64,000 bases of DNA, taken from Nocardioides mesophilus. GTDB taxonomy: Bacteria; Actinomycetota; Actinomycetes; Propionibacteriales; Nocardioidaceae. The DNA lies in contig NZ_CP060713.1 of the NCBI RefSeq assembly GCF_014395785.1, positions 62,001 through 126,000 of the forward strand. Reading direction: 5' to 3'. Position numbers and translations under genes: made by a program. The notes beneath the pieces are model-generated. The model made no database searches. It saw only the letters and a list, made by a program, of their open reading frames with translations, and was not told the origin of the DNA. Positions 29,447 to 37,901 of this stretch are shown here, in pieces (position 1 is the first letter of the stretch; the number at the start of each line of letters is the position of its first letter).

Positions 29447-30919
29447 CTACTCCCAGGTGTGCACCGGCGCGTTGTCCGCCATGTGCTCGCGATACTCGTT
29501 GAGCGTCCCGCGGAGCGCGGCCAGTCGGTCCGAGTCGCCCGAGCCGGAGCGCTGGTGGAACCGCTCGACGAACCACGAAGCGCCGTTCTGACCGGTCAGG
29601 CAGCGCTGCTCGATGATCCCGAGCAGACGATCGGACTCCTCGAGGCTGACGCCCCACGACTCGAGGCCGGCACGCGCCATCGGCAGCAGCCGGCGCAGCA
29701 CGAGCTCGGTGGCGGGGACCTGTCCGAGCCCGGGCCAGTAGACGTTGGCCTCGATCCCGTCGCGGGCGGCCACATGGAAGTTCTCCTCGGCCGCGCTGAA
29801 GGACATCTGCGACCACAGGGGTCGCTCGTGCTCGGCCAGCGTGCGCACGAGTCCGTAGTAGAAGGCGGCGTTGGCCATCGTGTCCACCACCGTGGGGCCG
29901 GCCGGCAGCACGCGGTTCTCCACGCGGAGGTGCGGGGTGTTCTCGACCACGTCGTACACGGGCCGGTTCCAGCGGTAGATGGTGCCGTTGTGCAGCCGGA
30001 GCTCGGCCAGGCTCGGGGTGCGGCCCGCCTCGAGGGCCTCGAGCGGATCCTGCTCGTCCAGGATCGGCAGCAGCGCCGGGAAGTAGCGGACGTTCTCCTC
30101 GAAGAGGTCGAAGATCGAGGTGATCCAGCGCTCGCCGAACCACACCCGGGGCCGGACCCCCTGCGCCTTGAGCTCCTCGCTGCGGGTGTCGGTCGCCTGC
30201 TCGAAGAGGGCGATCCGGGTCTCACGCCACAGCTCGCGCCCCAGCAGGAACGGCGAGTTGGCGCCGAGCGCGAGCTGGACACCGACGACCGCCTGGGAGG
30301 CGTTCCAGTAGGACGGGAAGTCCTCGGGGCTGACCTGGAGGTGGAGCTGGGTGCTCGTGCAGGCCGCCTCGGGGACGATCGAGTCGGCGGTGGTGCGGAG
30401 CCGCTCTGGGCCGCCGATGTCGATGACGATGTCCTCGCCCCGGGCCGCCAGGATCTGGTCGCTGAGCAGCTGGTAGCGCGGGTTGGAGCTCAACGAGTCG
30501 GGACTCATGTGGCCGGCCGACAGCGTCGGCAGGATGCCGATCATCACCATGTGCGCACCGAGCCGCTCGGCCTTCTCCTCGGCGTCGTTGAGGCTGGCGC
30601 GCACGCCCTCCTCGAACTCGGCGAAGCCGCGGTCCTTCAGCTGCTTGGGGGGCACGTTGATCTCGAGGTTGAACTGGCCGAGCTCGGTCTGGAAGTCCGG
30701 GTCGGCGATCGCCGCGAGCACCTCGTGGTTCTTCAACGCGGGATCGCCGGCGCCGTCGACGAGGTTGAGCTCGATCTCCAGCCCGGTCATCGGGTAGTCG
30801 GCGTCGAAGCGCGACTCCCGGAGCATCCGGGCGAAGACGTCCAGGCAGCGCCGGACCTTCTCGCGGTAGCGCGTGCGGTCCTCGCGGGAGAACTCCTGCT
30901 GGACGACCTCTTCACCCAT
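29447..30919 (-). CDS. GCS2-family glutamate-cysteine-ligase-like enzyme
   Basis: A 490-residue protein of the GCS2 carboxylate-amine ligase family. GLEIELNLVDGAGDP (about residue 46) holds the conserved Glu pair. Further family signatures are FNLEINVPP (about 84), CTSTQLHLQVS (about 185) and LRVENRVLPAGPT (about 326). These enzymes join glutamate to an amine with ATP. Actinobacteria normally make mycothiol, not glutathione, so the annotation as gamma-glutamylcysteine synthetase is not secure and another amine acceptor is possible. No glutathione synthetase gene is present nearby. Confidence 0.82.
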   Translation of the reverse strand: MGEEVVQQEFSREDRTRYREKVRRCLDVFARMLRESRFDADYPMTGLEIELNLVDGAGDPALKNHEVLAAIADPDFQTELGQFNLEINVPPKQLKDRGFAEFEEGVRASLNDAEEKAERLGAHMVMIGILPTLSAGHMSPDSLSSNPRYQLLSDQILAARGEDIVIDIGGPERLRTTADSIVPEAACTSTQLHLQVSPEDFPSYWNASQAVVGVQLALGANSPFLLGRELWRETRIALFEQATDTRSEELKAQGVRPRVWFGERWITSIFDLFEENVRYFPALLPILDEQDPLEALEAGRTPSLAELRLHNGTIYRWNRPVYDVVENTPHLRVENRVLPAGPTVVDTMANAAFYYGLVRTLAEHERPLWSQMSFSAAEENFHVAARDGIEANVYWPGLGQVPATELVLRRLLPMARAGLESWGVSLEESDRLLGIIEQRCLTGQNGASWFVERFHQRSGSGDSDRLAALRGTLNEYREHMADNAPVHTWE

Positions 30920-30962
30920 GGGCGCAGCCTAGGCCCAGGGGGGTCCGAATCCCAGGAACGCC

Positions 30963-31994
30963 TCAGTCCGCGAACAGGCTCAGCCCACCCGGGTCCAACG
31001 GACGCCACGAGCGCGGGGGCACCGCGGCGGCGAGTGTCTGCGTGACAAGCCCGGCCATGCTGTAGCCCGGGTCGGCCTCGTGGCACCGGTCGACCGCGCA
31101 CCAGGCGAGGGCGCCGTCACCGGAGATCCAGGCAGCGAAGGCGAGCAGCGCGGCCGGGGCGGCCAGCAGCTCGCGCGGGCTGTGCCGGACGACGTCTCGC
31201 CACAGGTCGACGTGCCTGTCGACCGACTCATGCGTGATCTCGGCCCAGGCGACATCGCGGATCTCGATGGTGCGCAACGCCGTCAGCAGCCGACCGGTGT
31301 CGGCGGCGGAGAGGCTCTCCCGGTCGTCGACGAAGCGGCGGACGCGTCGCTGCACCCAGCGCCCCTCCGCCACCAGGTGCTCGCGCAGGCGCGCAGGGGC
31401 CGGCGACCCGGGTGGTCGCCGGGCCGCGGCGGAGAGCCGGTCCTCGTGCGCCGCGGCCTCCCGGCGGACCTGCTCCAGCGTTTCCGGGTGGGTCGGGGCG
31501 AGCGAGTCGCGCAGCGCGGCGCGGCTCGGGTGCACCACCCGGCCCCGGACCAGGGCCTGCACCGTGAACGGGTGCGTGGCGAGGTCGTAGGCGGTGCCGT
31601 GTCCGGGGAGGAGGGAGCCGTCCTCGTCGTGCTGGAACCACCGGGCCCCGTCGGCGCGGACCACCGTGAGCAGCTCGACCCGCGCGACGCCGAGATGACG
31701 GGCCAGCCGGGTGCCGACCGCGTGCGCGAGCAGCTCGTCGTCGGTGTAGAGCAGCACAGCCACGGTCAGGACCCCGTTGGCGTAGGCGACGCCGGCGAGC
31801 TCCTCGGCGAGGTCCTCGATCTCCTCGTCGGCTGCGGCGTCGGCGGGCAGGTCGACCCTGGCGTGGATCGGCACCCGGGCCGGTCCGGTGCTGAGCATCA
31901 CCACCGAGCGCTCGGGATGGAACCCGAGCAGCATGGGGACGCAGGCGAGCAGGTCGGTGGGGCTCTTGGCCCGCAGGATGGTGGTCTCGGTCAT
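30963..31994 (-). CDS. DUF4192 family protein
   Basis: A 343-residue protein matching DUF4192, an actinobacterial family of unknown function. Characteristic stretches are LRAKSPTDLLACVPMLLGFH (about residues 8-27), VVMLSTG just after, and LAFAAWISGDGALAWCAVDR near the C terminus. Nothing suggests membrane association. It is often found near sigma factor or DNA polymerase IV genes in actinobacteria, as here, but the link to function is unknown. It is 43 bases upstream of the GCS2-family gene in the same direction. Confidence 0.85.
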   Translation of the reverse strand: MTETTILRAKSPTDLLACVPMLLGFHPERSVVMLSTGPARVPIHARVDLPADAAADEEIEDLAEELAGVAYANGVLTVAVLLYTDDELLAHAVGTRLARHLGVARVELLTVVRADGARWFQHDEDGSLLPGHGTAYDLATHPFTVQALVRGRVVHPSRAALRDSLAPTHPETLEQVRREAAAHEDRLSAAARRPPGSPAPARLREHLVAEGRWVQRRVRRFVDDRESLSAADTGRLLTALRTIEIRDVAWAEITHESVDRHVDLWRDVVRHSPRELLAAPAALLAFAAWISGDGALAWCAVDRCHEADPGYSMAGLVTQTLAAAVPPRSWRPLDPGGLSLFAD

Positions 31995-32167
31995 GCACGG
32001 AAGCCTCCGCCGGGCCGCCCCCGGGCGCGGTGTCGCCGCATCCGGCTGGGGACGGTGTCCGGGTCCGCGCCGCTGTGGACACTTCCCGGCGCGGCCACGA
32101 CCGCAGAGTCCGCTCAGGCGGTCGTGGGCTGCGCGTCCGTGGAGGTGCCGCCCGGCATGATGGGGGC

Positions 32168-33562
32168 GTGCGTGCCGAAGCGACGATCCTCCACGTCGAC
32201 CTCGACGCGTTCTTCGCCGCGGTCGAGCAGCGGGACAAGCCGTCGTTGCGGGGCAAGCCGGTGATCGTCGGTGGTGTCGGCGGACGTGGCGTGGTGGCCA
32301 CCGCGTCGTACGAGGCGCGGGTGTACGGCGTCCGGTCGGCGATGTCGAGCGCGGAGGCGCGGTCCCGGTGCCCGCACGCCGCCTTCCTCACCGGCCGCTT
32401 CGACGCCTACCGCGCCAGCAGCGCCCAGGTGATGGCGCTGCTGCGCCGGCTCTCGCCGCTCGTGGAGCCGCTCTCGCTGGACGAGGCGTTCGTCGACCTC
32501 GCCGCCGCCGACCTGGACGACCGGTCGGTGGCCGGCGTCACCCGGGTCGCCGAGCAGCTGAAGGCCGACGTCGCCGAGGTCACCGGCGGCCTGTGCGGCT
32601 CGATCGGCGTGGCCTCCTCGAAGCTGGTCGCCAAGATCGCCAGCGACCTGGAGAAGCCGGACGGCCTGGTGGTGGTCCCGCCCGGCACCGAGCGGGACCT
32701 GCTCCGGCCGATGAAGGTCGGCGTGATCCCGGGCGTCGGCCCCGCCACCGCCGAGCGGCTGCGGCGGGTCGGCGTGCGGACCGTGGCCGAGCTCGAACAG
32801 CTCTCCGTCGAGGAGCTCGTCCGGCAGCTCGGCCAGGCGCACGGGACCTCGCTGTTCCACCTGGCCCGGGCCCAGGACGACCGCGCCGTCGTCGCCGAGC
32901 GCGAGGCGAAGTCGGTGAGCGCCGAGGACACCTACGACACCGACCTGGTGGACCGTCGGCTGCTGGAGGGCCTGCTGGAGCGCCAGGCGACCAAGGTGAC
33001 CGAGCGGCTGCGCAAGGCGCGGCTCTCCGGCCGGACCGTGACGGTCAAGATCCGGTTGCACGACTTCAGCACCCATACCCGCTCCGCCACCTTGCCGGCC
33101 CCCACGGACTCCACCCGGGTGGTCGCCCGGCTGGCCCGCACGCTCCTCACCGAGGTGGACACCTCCGGAGGGGTCCGGCTGCTCGGCGTCGGGGTCTCCG
33201 GCCTGGCCGACTGGATCCAGGAGGACCTGTTCGAGACCGAGGACCCGGAGCCGGACACCGCGCCGCTGCCGGCGGTGGACCTCGACCGGGTGACCCGCTC
33301 ACGGCAGTGGTCCCCGGGGATGGACGTCGAGCACGCCGAGCACGGCGCCGGCTGGGTCTGGGGCTCGGGCATCGGTCGGGTGACGGTCCGGTTCGAGACC
33401 GCCGAGACCGGGCCCGGGCCGGTGCGGACGTTCCGCGCCGACGACCCGGCGCTGCGCCCGCGCCGGGTCGCGCCACCCGACGACGCCGTCGCCGACGCCG
33501 ACGCCGAAGGTGCCGGTGCCGCTGCCGGTGCCGATCAGCGGGGCGGTGCAGAACCCGAGTGA
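32168..33562 (+). CDS. dinB: DNA polymerase IV (DinB) with long C-terminal extension
   Basis: This Y-family translesion polymerase has 464 residues. The catalytic acidic residues are visible in ILHVDLDAFFAAVEQ (Asp in LDAFF) and LSLDEAFVD. The lesion-tolerant finger motif SYEARVYGVRSAM and the thumb helix-hairpin-helix VIPGVGPATAERL follow, and the little-finger domain ends near residue 345. A further 110 residues include SPGMDVEHAEHGAGWVWGSG, which looks like a Tudor-like module, and a low-complexity Ala/Asp/Gly tail. No clear beta-clamp motif was identified at the end. The GTG at 32168 is chosen because homology begins five residues later. Confidence 0.92.
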   Translation: MRAEATILHVDLDAFFAAVEQRDKPSLRGKPVIVGGVGGRGVVATASYEARVYGVRSAMSSAEARSRCPHAAFLTGRFDAYRASSAQVMALLRRLSPLVEPLSLDEAFVDLAAADLDDRSVAGVTRVAEQLKADVAEVTGGLCGSIGVASSKLVAKIASDLEKPDGLVVVPPGTERDLLRPMKVGVIPGVGPATAERLRRVGVRTVAELEQLSVEELVRQLGQAHGTSLFHLARAQDDRAVVAEREAKSVSAEDTYDTDLVDRRLLEGLLERQATKVTERLRKARLSGRTVTVKIRLHDFSTHTRSATLPAPTDSTRVVARLARTLLTEVDTSGGVRLLGVGVSGLADWIQEDLFETEDPEPDTAPLPAVDLDRVTRSRQWSPGMDVEHAEHGAGWVWGSGIGRVTVRFETAETGPGPVRTFRADDPALRPRRVAPPDDAVADADAEGAGAAAGADQRGGAEPE

Positions 33563-33583
33563 GAGCCGCGCTGGTGCGACCGG

Positions 33584-33645
33584 CGCGTCGTCCCCGGGAG
33601 AGCGGGCCAGGTCCCGCGTCGTCCCCAGGAGAGCGGGCCAGGTCC
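33584..33645. repeat. tandem 31-bp direct repeat
   Basis: Two adjacent 31-base copies (33584-33614 and 33615-33645) differ at one position, G against A at base 13. The unit begins CGCGTCGTCCCC and ends GGGCCAGGTCC. It lies in the 248-base gap between dinB and the peptidase gene, immediately before the DnaA-box-like pair. Confidence 0.8.
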
Positions 33646-33660
33646 ACAGCGCGACGGTTG

Positions 33661-33693
33661 TTGTCCACAGGAATGTGCACCGCCTGTGGATAA
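33661..33693. promoter_or_regulatory. pair of facing DnaA-box-like sites
   Basis: TTGTCCACA (33661-33669) and TGTGGATAA (33685-33693, the reverse complement of the perfect box TTATCCACA) face each other across 15 bases. They share the inner inverted repeat CCACAGG/CCTGTGG. This could be a DnaA-binding regulatory site for dinB or the peptidase gene, or only a chance palindrome. Confidence 0.4.
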
Positions 33694-33810
33694 CCCGACG
33701 TCCGCGGTGCACGCCCGCCGGCGAGGCGGCCCCGCCGTGCGGACGGTCCGTGCCCGCTCCGGGAGGCGTCCTGCACCCAGTGCTGCGGGGGCCTCGGATA
33801 GTTTCAGCCC

Positions 33811-36018
33811 ATGCCCGTGACGCCTGCGCTTCCCGACCAGCCCGACAGCACCGACCGCACCGAGCGCACCGAGCGCTCCGCCTCCCCCGGCGCCGGCCCC
33901 GACGACGTACGCCGTCCGGAGCCGCCGGTGGCCCGGACCGTGCCGGCGACGCGCACCTTCCACGGCGACACGGTCATCGACGAGTACGAGTGGCTGCGGA
34001 GCAAGGACGACCCCGAGGTCCTCGCCTACCTGGAGGCCGAGAACGCCTACACCGAGGCACGCACGGGGCACCTGGCCGGCCTGCGGGAGCGGATCTTCGA
34101 GGAGATCCGCAGCCGCACCCAGGAGACCGATCTCTCGGTGCCGGCCCGGATCGGCCGCTACTGGTACTACAGCCGCACGGTCGAGGGCCAGCAGTACGGC
34201 CTGAGCTGTCGCTGCCCCGCGCAGGGCCCTGACGACTGGACCCCGCCGCGACTCAGCGCCGGGGTCGACGTGCCGGGCGAGGAGGTGCTGCTCGACGTCA
34301 ACGAGCTCGCCGCGGGCCACGACTTCTTCTCGCTCGGCACCGCCTCGGTCAGCCCGGACGGCTCCCTGCTCGCCTACTCCACCGACACCGTCGGCAACGA
34401 GCGGTTCACGCTGAAGGTCAAGGACCTGGGCACGGGCACCCTGCTGGCCGACGAGATCCCCAACATCCTCGGCCCGGCGGTGTGGGACCACGCCGGCACG
34501 ACGCTGTTCTACACCACCGTCGACGACTCCTGGCGCCCCGACAAGGTGTGGCGGCACCGGCTCGGCACGCCGGTCGCCGACGACGTACTGGTCCACCACG
34601 AGGCCGACGAGCGGTTCTGGACCTCGATCGGACGCAGCCGCAGCGACCGGCTGCTGGTGATCGGCTCGGGCTCGAAGACCACCACCGAGTACCGCGTCCT
34701 GGACGCCGACGACCCGACCGGCGAGTTCCGGGTGGTCGCCCCGCGCCGGCAGGGCGTGGAGTACGGCGTCGTGCACGCCGTGATCGGCGGCGAGGACTGC
34801 CTGCTGGTGCTGCACAACGAGGACGCGCTCAACTACCAGGTCTCCCGGGCGCCGTGGGACGCGACCTCCGCGGACCAGTGGGAGCCGCTGATCCCCCACG
34901 ACCCGGCCGTGCGGCTCGAGGACGTCGACGCCTTCGCCGGCCACCTGGTGATCAGCCAGCGCAGCGACGGCCTCACCCAGCTGCGGATCATCGAGCTGAC
35001 CGAGGAGGGGCTCGGCGAGGACTACCTGATCCCGTTCGACGAGCCGGTCTACACCGTCGGCGCGGGCAGCAACCCGGAGTTCCACCAGCCCACCGTGCGG
35101 CTGGGCTACACCACGATGGCGACCCCGCCGGCGGTCTACGACTACGACGTCGCCAGCCGCGAGCTGCGGCTGCTCAAGCAGACCCCGGTCCTCGGCGACT
35201 TCGACCCCGACCGCTACGAGCAGCACCGGCTGTGGGCCACCGCCGACGACGGCGTCCGCGTCCCGATCTCGATGGTCTGCCCCACGGACGCCCCTAGGGA
35301 CGGCACAATGCCGGTGCTGCTCTACGGCTACGGCTCCTACGAGGACTCGATGGACCCGTACTTCACGATCTCCCGGCTGAGCCTGCTCGACCGCGGCGTC
35401 GGCTTCGCGATCGCGCACGTGCGCGGCGGCGGCGAGATGGGCCGGCAGTGGTACGACGAGGGGAAGATGCTGCACAAGCGCAACACCTTCACCGACTTCG
35501 TGGCCTGTGCCCGGCACCTCGCCGACGAGGGCTGGACCGCGGCGGACCGGCTGGTCGCCGAGGGGGGCAGCGCCGGCGGCCTGCTGATGGGCGCGGTGGC
35601 GAACCTTGCTCCCGAGGCCTTCGCCGGCATCGTCGCCGACGTCGCGTTCGTCGACCCGCTGACCAGCATCCTCGACCCGACGCTGCCGCTGACCGTGATC
35701 GAGTGGGAGGAGTGGGGCAACCCGCTCGAGGACCCCGAGGTCTACGCCTACATGAAGTCCTACAGCCCCTACGAGAACGTGGAGGCCAAGCGCTACCCGC
35801 CGATCCTGGCCGAGACCTCGCTCAACGACACCCGGGTGCTCTACGTCGAGCCGGCCAAGTGGGTGGCCCGGCTCCGGGCGACCGCGCTGAACCCCGAGGA
35901 CGTGCTGCTCAAGATCGAGATGTCGGCCGGCCACGGCGGCGTCAGCGGCCGCTACAACGCGTGGCGGGACCGGGCGTTCAGCCTCGCGTGGATCCTCGAC
36001 CGGCTGGGCCGCGCCTGA
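33811..36018 (+). CDS. ptrB: S9A peptidase, oligopeptidase B
   Basis: This serine peptidase of 735 residues hydrolyses short peptides, usually after basic residues. A seven-bladed propeller (about 75-430) precedes the alpha/beta hydrolase domain. The catalytic Ser is in AEGGSAGGL (about residue 588), the Asp probably in SLNDTRVLY (about 672), and the His in SAGHGG (about 709). The glycine-rich RGGGEMGRQWYDEGK segment is typical of oligopeptidase B. There is no signal peptide, so it is cytosolic. The first 35 residues are Pro/Thr/Arg-rich and unlike the family. Confidence 0.92.
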   Translation: MPVTPALPDQPDSTDRTERTERSASPGAGPDDVRRPEPPVARTVPATRTFHGDTVIDEYEWLRSKDDPEVLAYLEAENAYTEARTGHLAGLRERIFEEIRSRTQETDLSVPARIGRYWYYSRTVEGQQYGLSCRCPAQGPDDWTPPRLSAGVDVPGEEVLLDVNELAAGHDFFSLGTASVSPDGSLLAYSTDTVGNERFTLKVKDLGTGTLLADEIPNILGPAVWDHAGTTLFYTTVDDSWRPDKVWRHRLGTPVADDVLVHHEADERFWTSIGRSRSDRLLVIGSGSKTTTEYRVLDADDPTGEFRVVAPRRQGVEYGVVHAVIGGEDCLLVLHNEDALNYQVSRAPWDATSADQWEPLIPHDPAVRLEDVDAFAGHLVISQRSDGLTQLRIIELTEEGLGEDYLIPFDEPVYTVGAGSNPEFHQPTVRLGYTTMATPPAVYDYDVASRELRLLKQTPVLGDFDPDRYEQHRLWATADDGVRVPISMVCPTDAPRDGTMPVLLYGYGSYEDSMDPYFTISRLSLLDRGVGFAIAHVRGGGEMGRQWYDEGKMLHKRNTFTDFVACARHLADEGWTAADRLVAEGGSAGGLLMGAVANLAPEAFAGIVADVAFVDPLTSILDPTLPLTVIEWEEWGNPLEDPEVYAYMKSYSPYENVEAKRYPPILAETSLNDTRVLYVEPAKWVARLRATALNPEDVLLKIEMSAGHGGVSGRYNAWRDRAFSLAWILDRLGRA

Positions 36019-36273
36019 GCGCCGCGTCCCTCCGGGTTCTCGTCGCCCTCGCGGGCAATCCGGAGGCCTCGGTCGCGCGAATCCCTGTCGGAGGCTGAGA
36101 AGTCCCTGAGATCGTGCCCGTCCGGCAACTTGTGGCAGACGTCAGACGTCCTACAGGCGAAGGGTTCGGGAAGTCAGGGGCTCTTCGGGAATCCCGGTCC
36201 GCTCCCATCCGTTGGAACGAGTACCGGGGACTACCGGTGGGTACATCCCCCGGCAACGAGGAAGGGAGCGCAC

Positions 36274-37224
36274 GTGGCAACGAGTCGCACGCACACACGC
36301 GAGATCGAGGGACGCGACAGCGTCGGCATGTACCTCGACGAGATCGCGCGTACTCCGCTGCTTGACGCCGTCACCGAGGTCGAGCTGAGCAAGGCCATCG
36401 AGGCCGGGCTGCTCGCCCAGCACCTGCTCGACGAGGGTCGGGTCGGTCGCCGCAAGGGTGGTGCGCCGAAGTACGCCACCCAGGAAGAGCTGGAGTGGCT
36501 GGTCGAGGAGGGCGAGCGCGCCGTCCAGCAGTTCATCGAGGCCAACCTGCGGCTCGTGGTCTCCATCGCCCGCAAGTACGGCCGGAGCCAGATGCCGATG
36601 CTGGACCTGGTCCAGGAGGGCAACACCGGCCTGATCCGTGCGGTCGAGAAGTTCGACTACCGCAAGGGTTTCAAGTTCTCCACCTACGCCACCTGGTGGG
36701 TCCGCCAGGCGATCACCCGCGGCATCGCGCAGCAGGCCCGCGTGGTGCGGCTGCCGGTGCACGTCGTCGAGGAGCTGAACCAGGTCGGTGCGGCACGCCG
36801 TACCCTCGAGCGCCAGCTCGGCCGGGACCCGGAGCCGGAGGAGATCGCCCAGGAGCTGGGCATGGACTTCGACCGGGTGCTGGACCTGATGAGCTGGGGC
36901 CGTGAGCACGTCAGCCTCGACACCCCGGTGGACGAGAACGGCGATACCTCGCTGGGCGACCTCATCGCCCAGGAGACCGCTCCGGGACCGGACAGCACCT
37001 TCCTCGACGTCGAGTCGCGGGACCGGCTGAGCACCCTGGTCGAGCTCCTCGACGACCGGGCGGCCGACATCATCCGGTCGCGCTACGGCCTGGCCGACGG
37101 TCGTCAGCACAAGCTCGCCGACATCGGCGCCAAGCACGGCATCTCCGCCGAGCGGGTGCGCCAGCTCGAGCGGGAGGCGCTGCAGAAGCTCCGCACGCTG
37201 GCCGATCCCGACCTGGCCGCCTGA
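36274..37224 (+). CDS. sigB: group 2 sigma factor (SigB-like)
   Basis: A 316-residue sigma-70 factor lacking the long N-terminal region of SigA. Region 1.2 is DSVGMYLDEIARTPLLD, region 2 is [20 protein letters not shown] and continues to [20 protein letters not shown], and region 4 ends HGISAERVRQLEREALQKL. It corresponds to mycobacterial SigB/principal-like factors, which assist at stress and stationary-phase promoters. The GTG at 36274 is supported by AAGGGAG (36262-36268); the longer frame from 36130 is less likely. The direct repeat CAGACGT (36136-36149) lies in the upstream region. The gene converges with coaE, five bases apart. Confidence 0.92.
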   Translation: MATSRTHTREIEGRDSVGMYLDEIARTPLLDAVTEVELSKAIEAGLLAQHLLDEGRVGRRKGGAPKYATQEELEWLVEEGERAVQQFIEANLRLVVSIARKYGRSQMPMLDLVQEGNTGLIRAVEKFDYRKGFKFSTYATWWVRQAITRGIAQQARVVRLPVHVVEELNQVGAARRTLERQLGRDPEPEEIAQELGMDFDRVLDLMSWGREHVSLDTPVDENGDTSLGDLIAQETAPGPDSTFLDVESRDRLSTLVELLDDRAADIIRSRYGLADGRQHKLADIGAKHGISAERVRQLEREALQKLRTLADPDLAA

Positions 37225-37228
37225 CCGG

Positions 37229-37822
37229 TCAGCCGGCCCGTCGTACCAGCTCGCCGAAGACCTCCGTGACCCTGTCGCGGAGGTCTTCGCGCGTCCCGGT
37301 GTTGTCCAGGACGTACGTCGCCACCTCCCGACGCTGCGCCCGCGTGGCCTGTGCCGCGATCCGGGCCCCGGCGTCCTCGGGCGACATGCCGCGGTCCGCG
37401 ACCATCCGTCGCACCTGGGTCTCCTCGGGCACGTCGACCACCAGGACGGCGTCGAAGCCGCCGGCCTGACCGGTCTCGGTGAGCAGCGGGATGTCGTGGA
37501 CCACCACGGCACCCGCCGGGGCCTGCGCCTCGATCTCGGCGGCCCGGGCCCGCACCAGCGGGTGGATGATGGCCTCCAGCCGCCTCCGGGCGTCGGGGTC
37601 GGCGAAGACCAGCGCCCCCACCGCCGGCCGGTCCAGCTCGCCGTCGGCGGTCAGCACCCCGGACCCGAACTCGGCGACGACGCGGCGCAGCCCGTCGGTG
37701 CCCGGCGCCACCACCTCACGCGCCAGGACGTCCGCGTCGACCACCACCGCCCCCAGCTCGCGCAGGATCGCCGCCGCGGTGCTCTTCCCCGAGGCCACTC
37801 CCCCGGTCAGTCCGACTCTCAC
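37229..37822 (-). CDS. coaE: dephospho-CoA kinase
   Basis: Catalyses the last step of CoA synthesis, phosphorylating the 3'-hydroxyl of dephospho-CoA. It has 197 residues. The P-loop VGLTGGVASGKST lies at residues 3-15, with DADVLAREVV and the HDIPLLTETG segment also typical. The GTG at 37822 begins three residues before the P-loop strand and is the usual CoaE start; the longer frame to 37876 is Pro/Gly-rich and unlike the family. In many actinobacteria coaE lies close to rpsA, whereas here a 14-kb block intervenes. Confidence 0.94.
   Translation of the reverse strand: MRVGLTGGVASGKSTAAAILRELGAVVVDADVLAREVVAPGTDGLRRVVAEFGSGVLTADGELDRPAVGALVFADPDARRRLEAIIHPLVRARAAEIEAQAPAGAVVVHDIPLLTETGQAGGFDAVLVVDVPEETQVRRMVADRGMSPEDAGARIAAQATRAQRREVATYVLDNTGTREDLRDRVTEVFGELVRRAG
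37255..37289 (+). terminator. terminator for sigB inside the 3' end of coaE
   Basis: CGAAGACCTCCG (37255-37266) and CGGAGGTCTTCG (37278-37289) form a perfect 12-bp stem with an 11-base loop. It begins 31 bases after the sigB stop, within codons near the C terminus of coaE on the opposite strand. The short palindrome CTGACCGGTCAG (37221-37232) contains both stop codons. Confidence 0.55.
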
Positions 37823-37901
37823 CGCGCCAGTCTCCCAACCCCTACCCGGCCCCGTCGGCGCGGGTGCCCCGGGCACGCCGGGCGCGAGCGGGCGCGAGCC
37901 T

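Noticed and set aside
33535-35934. Minus-strand open frame of 799 codons opposite the oligopeptidase
   Set aside because: Antisense shadow of a well-defined S9A peptidase with all three catalytic residues.
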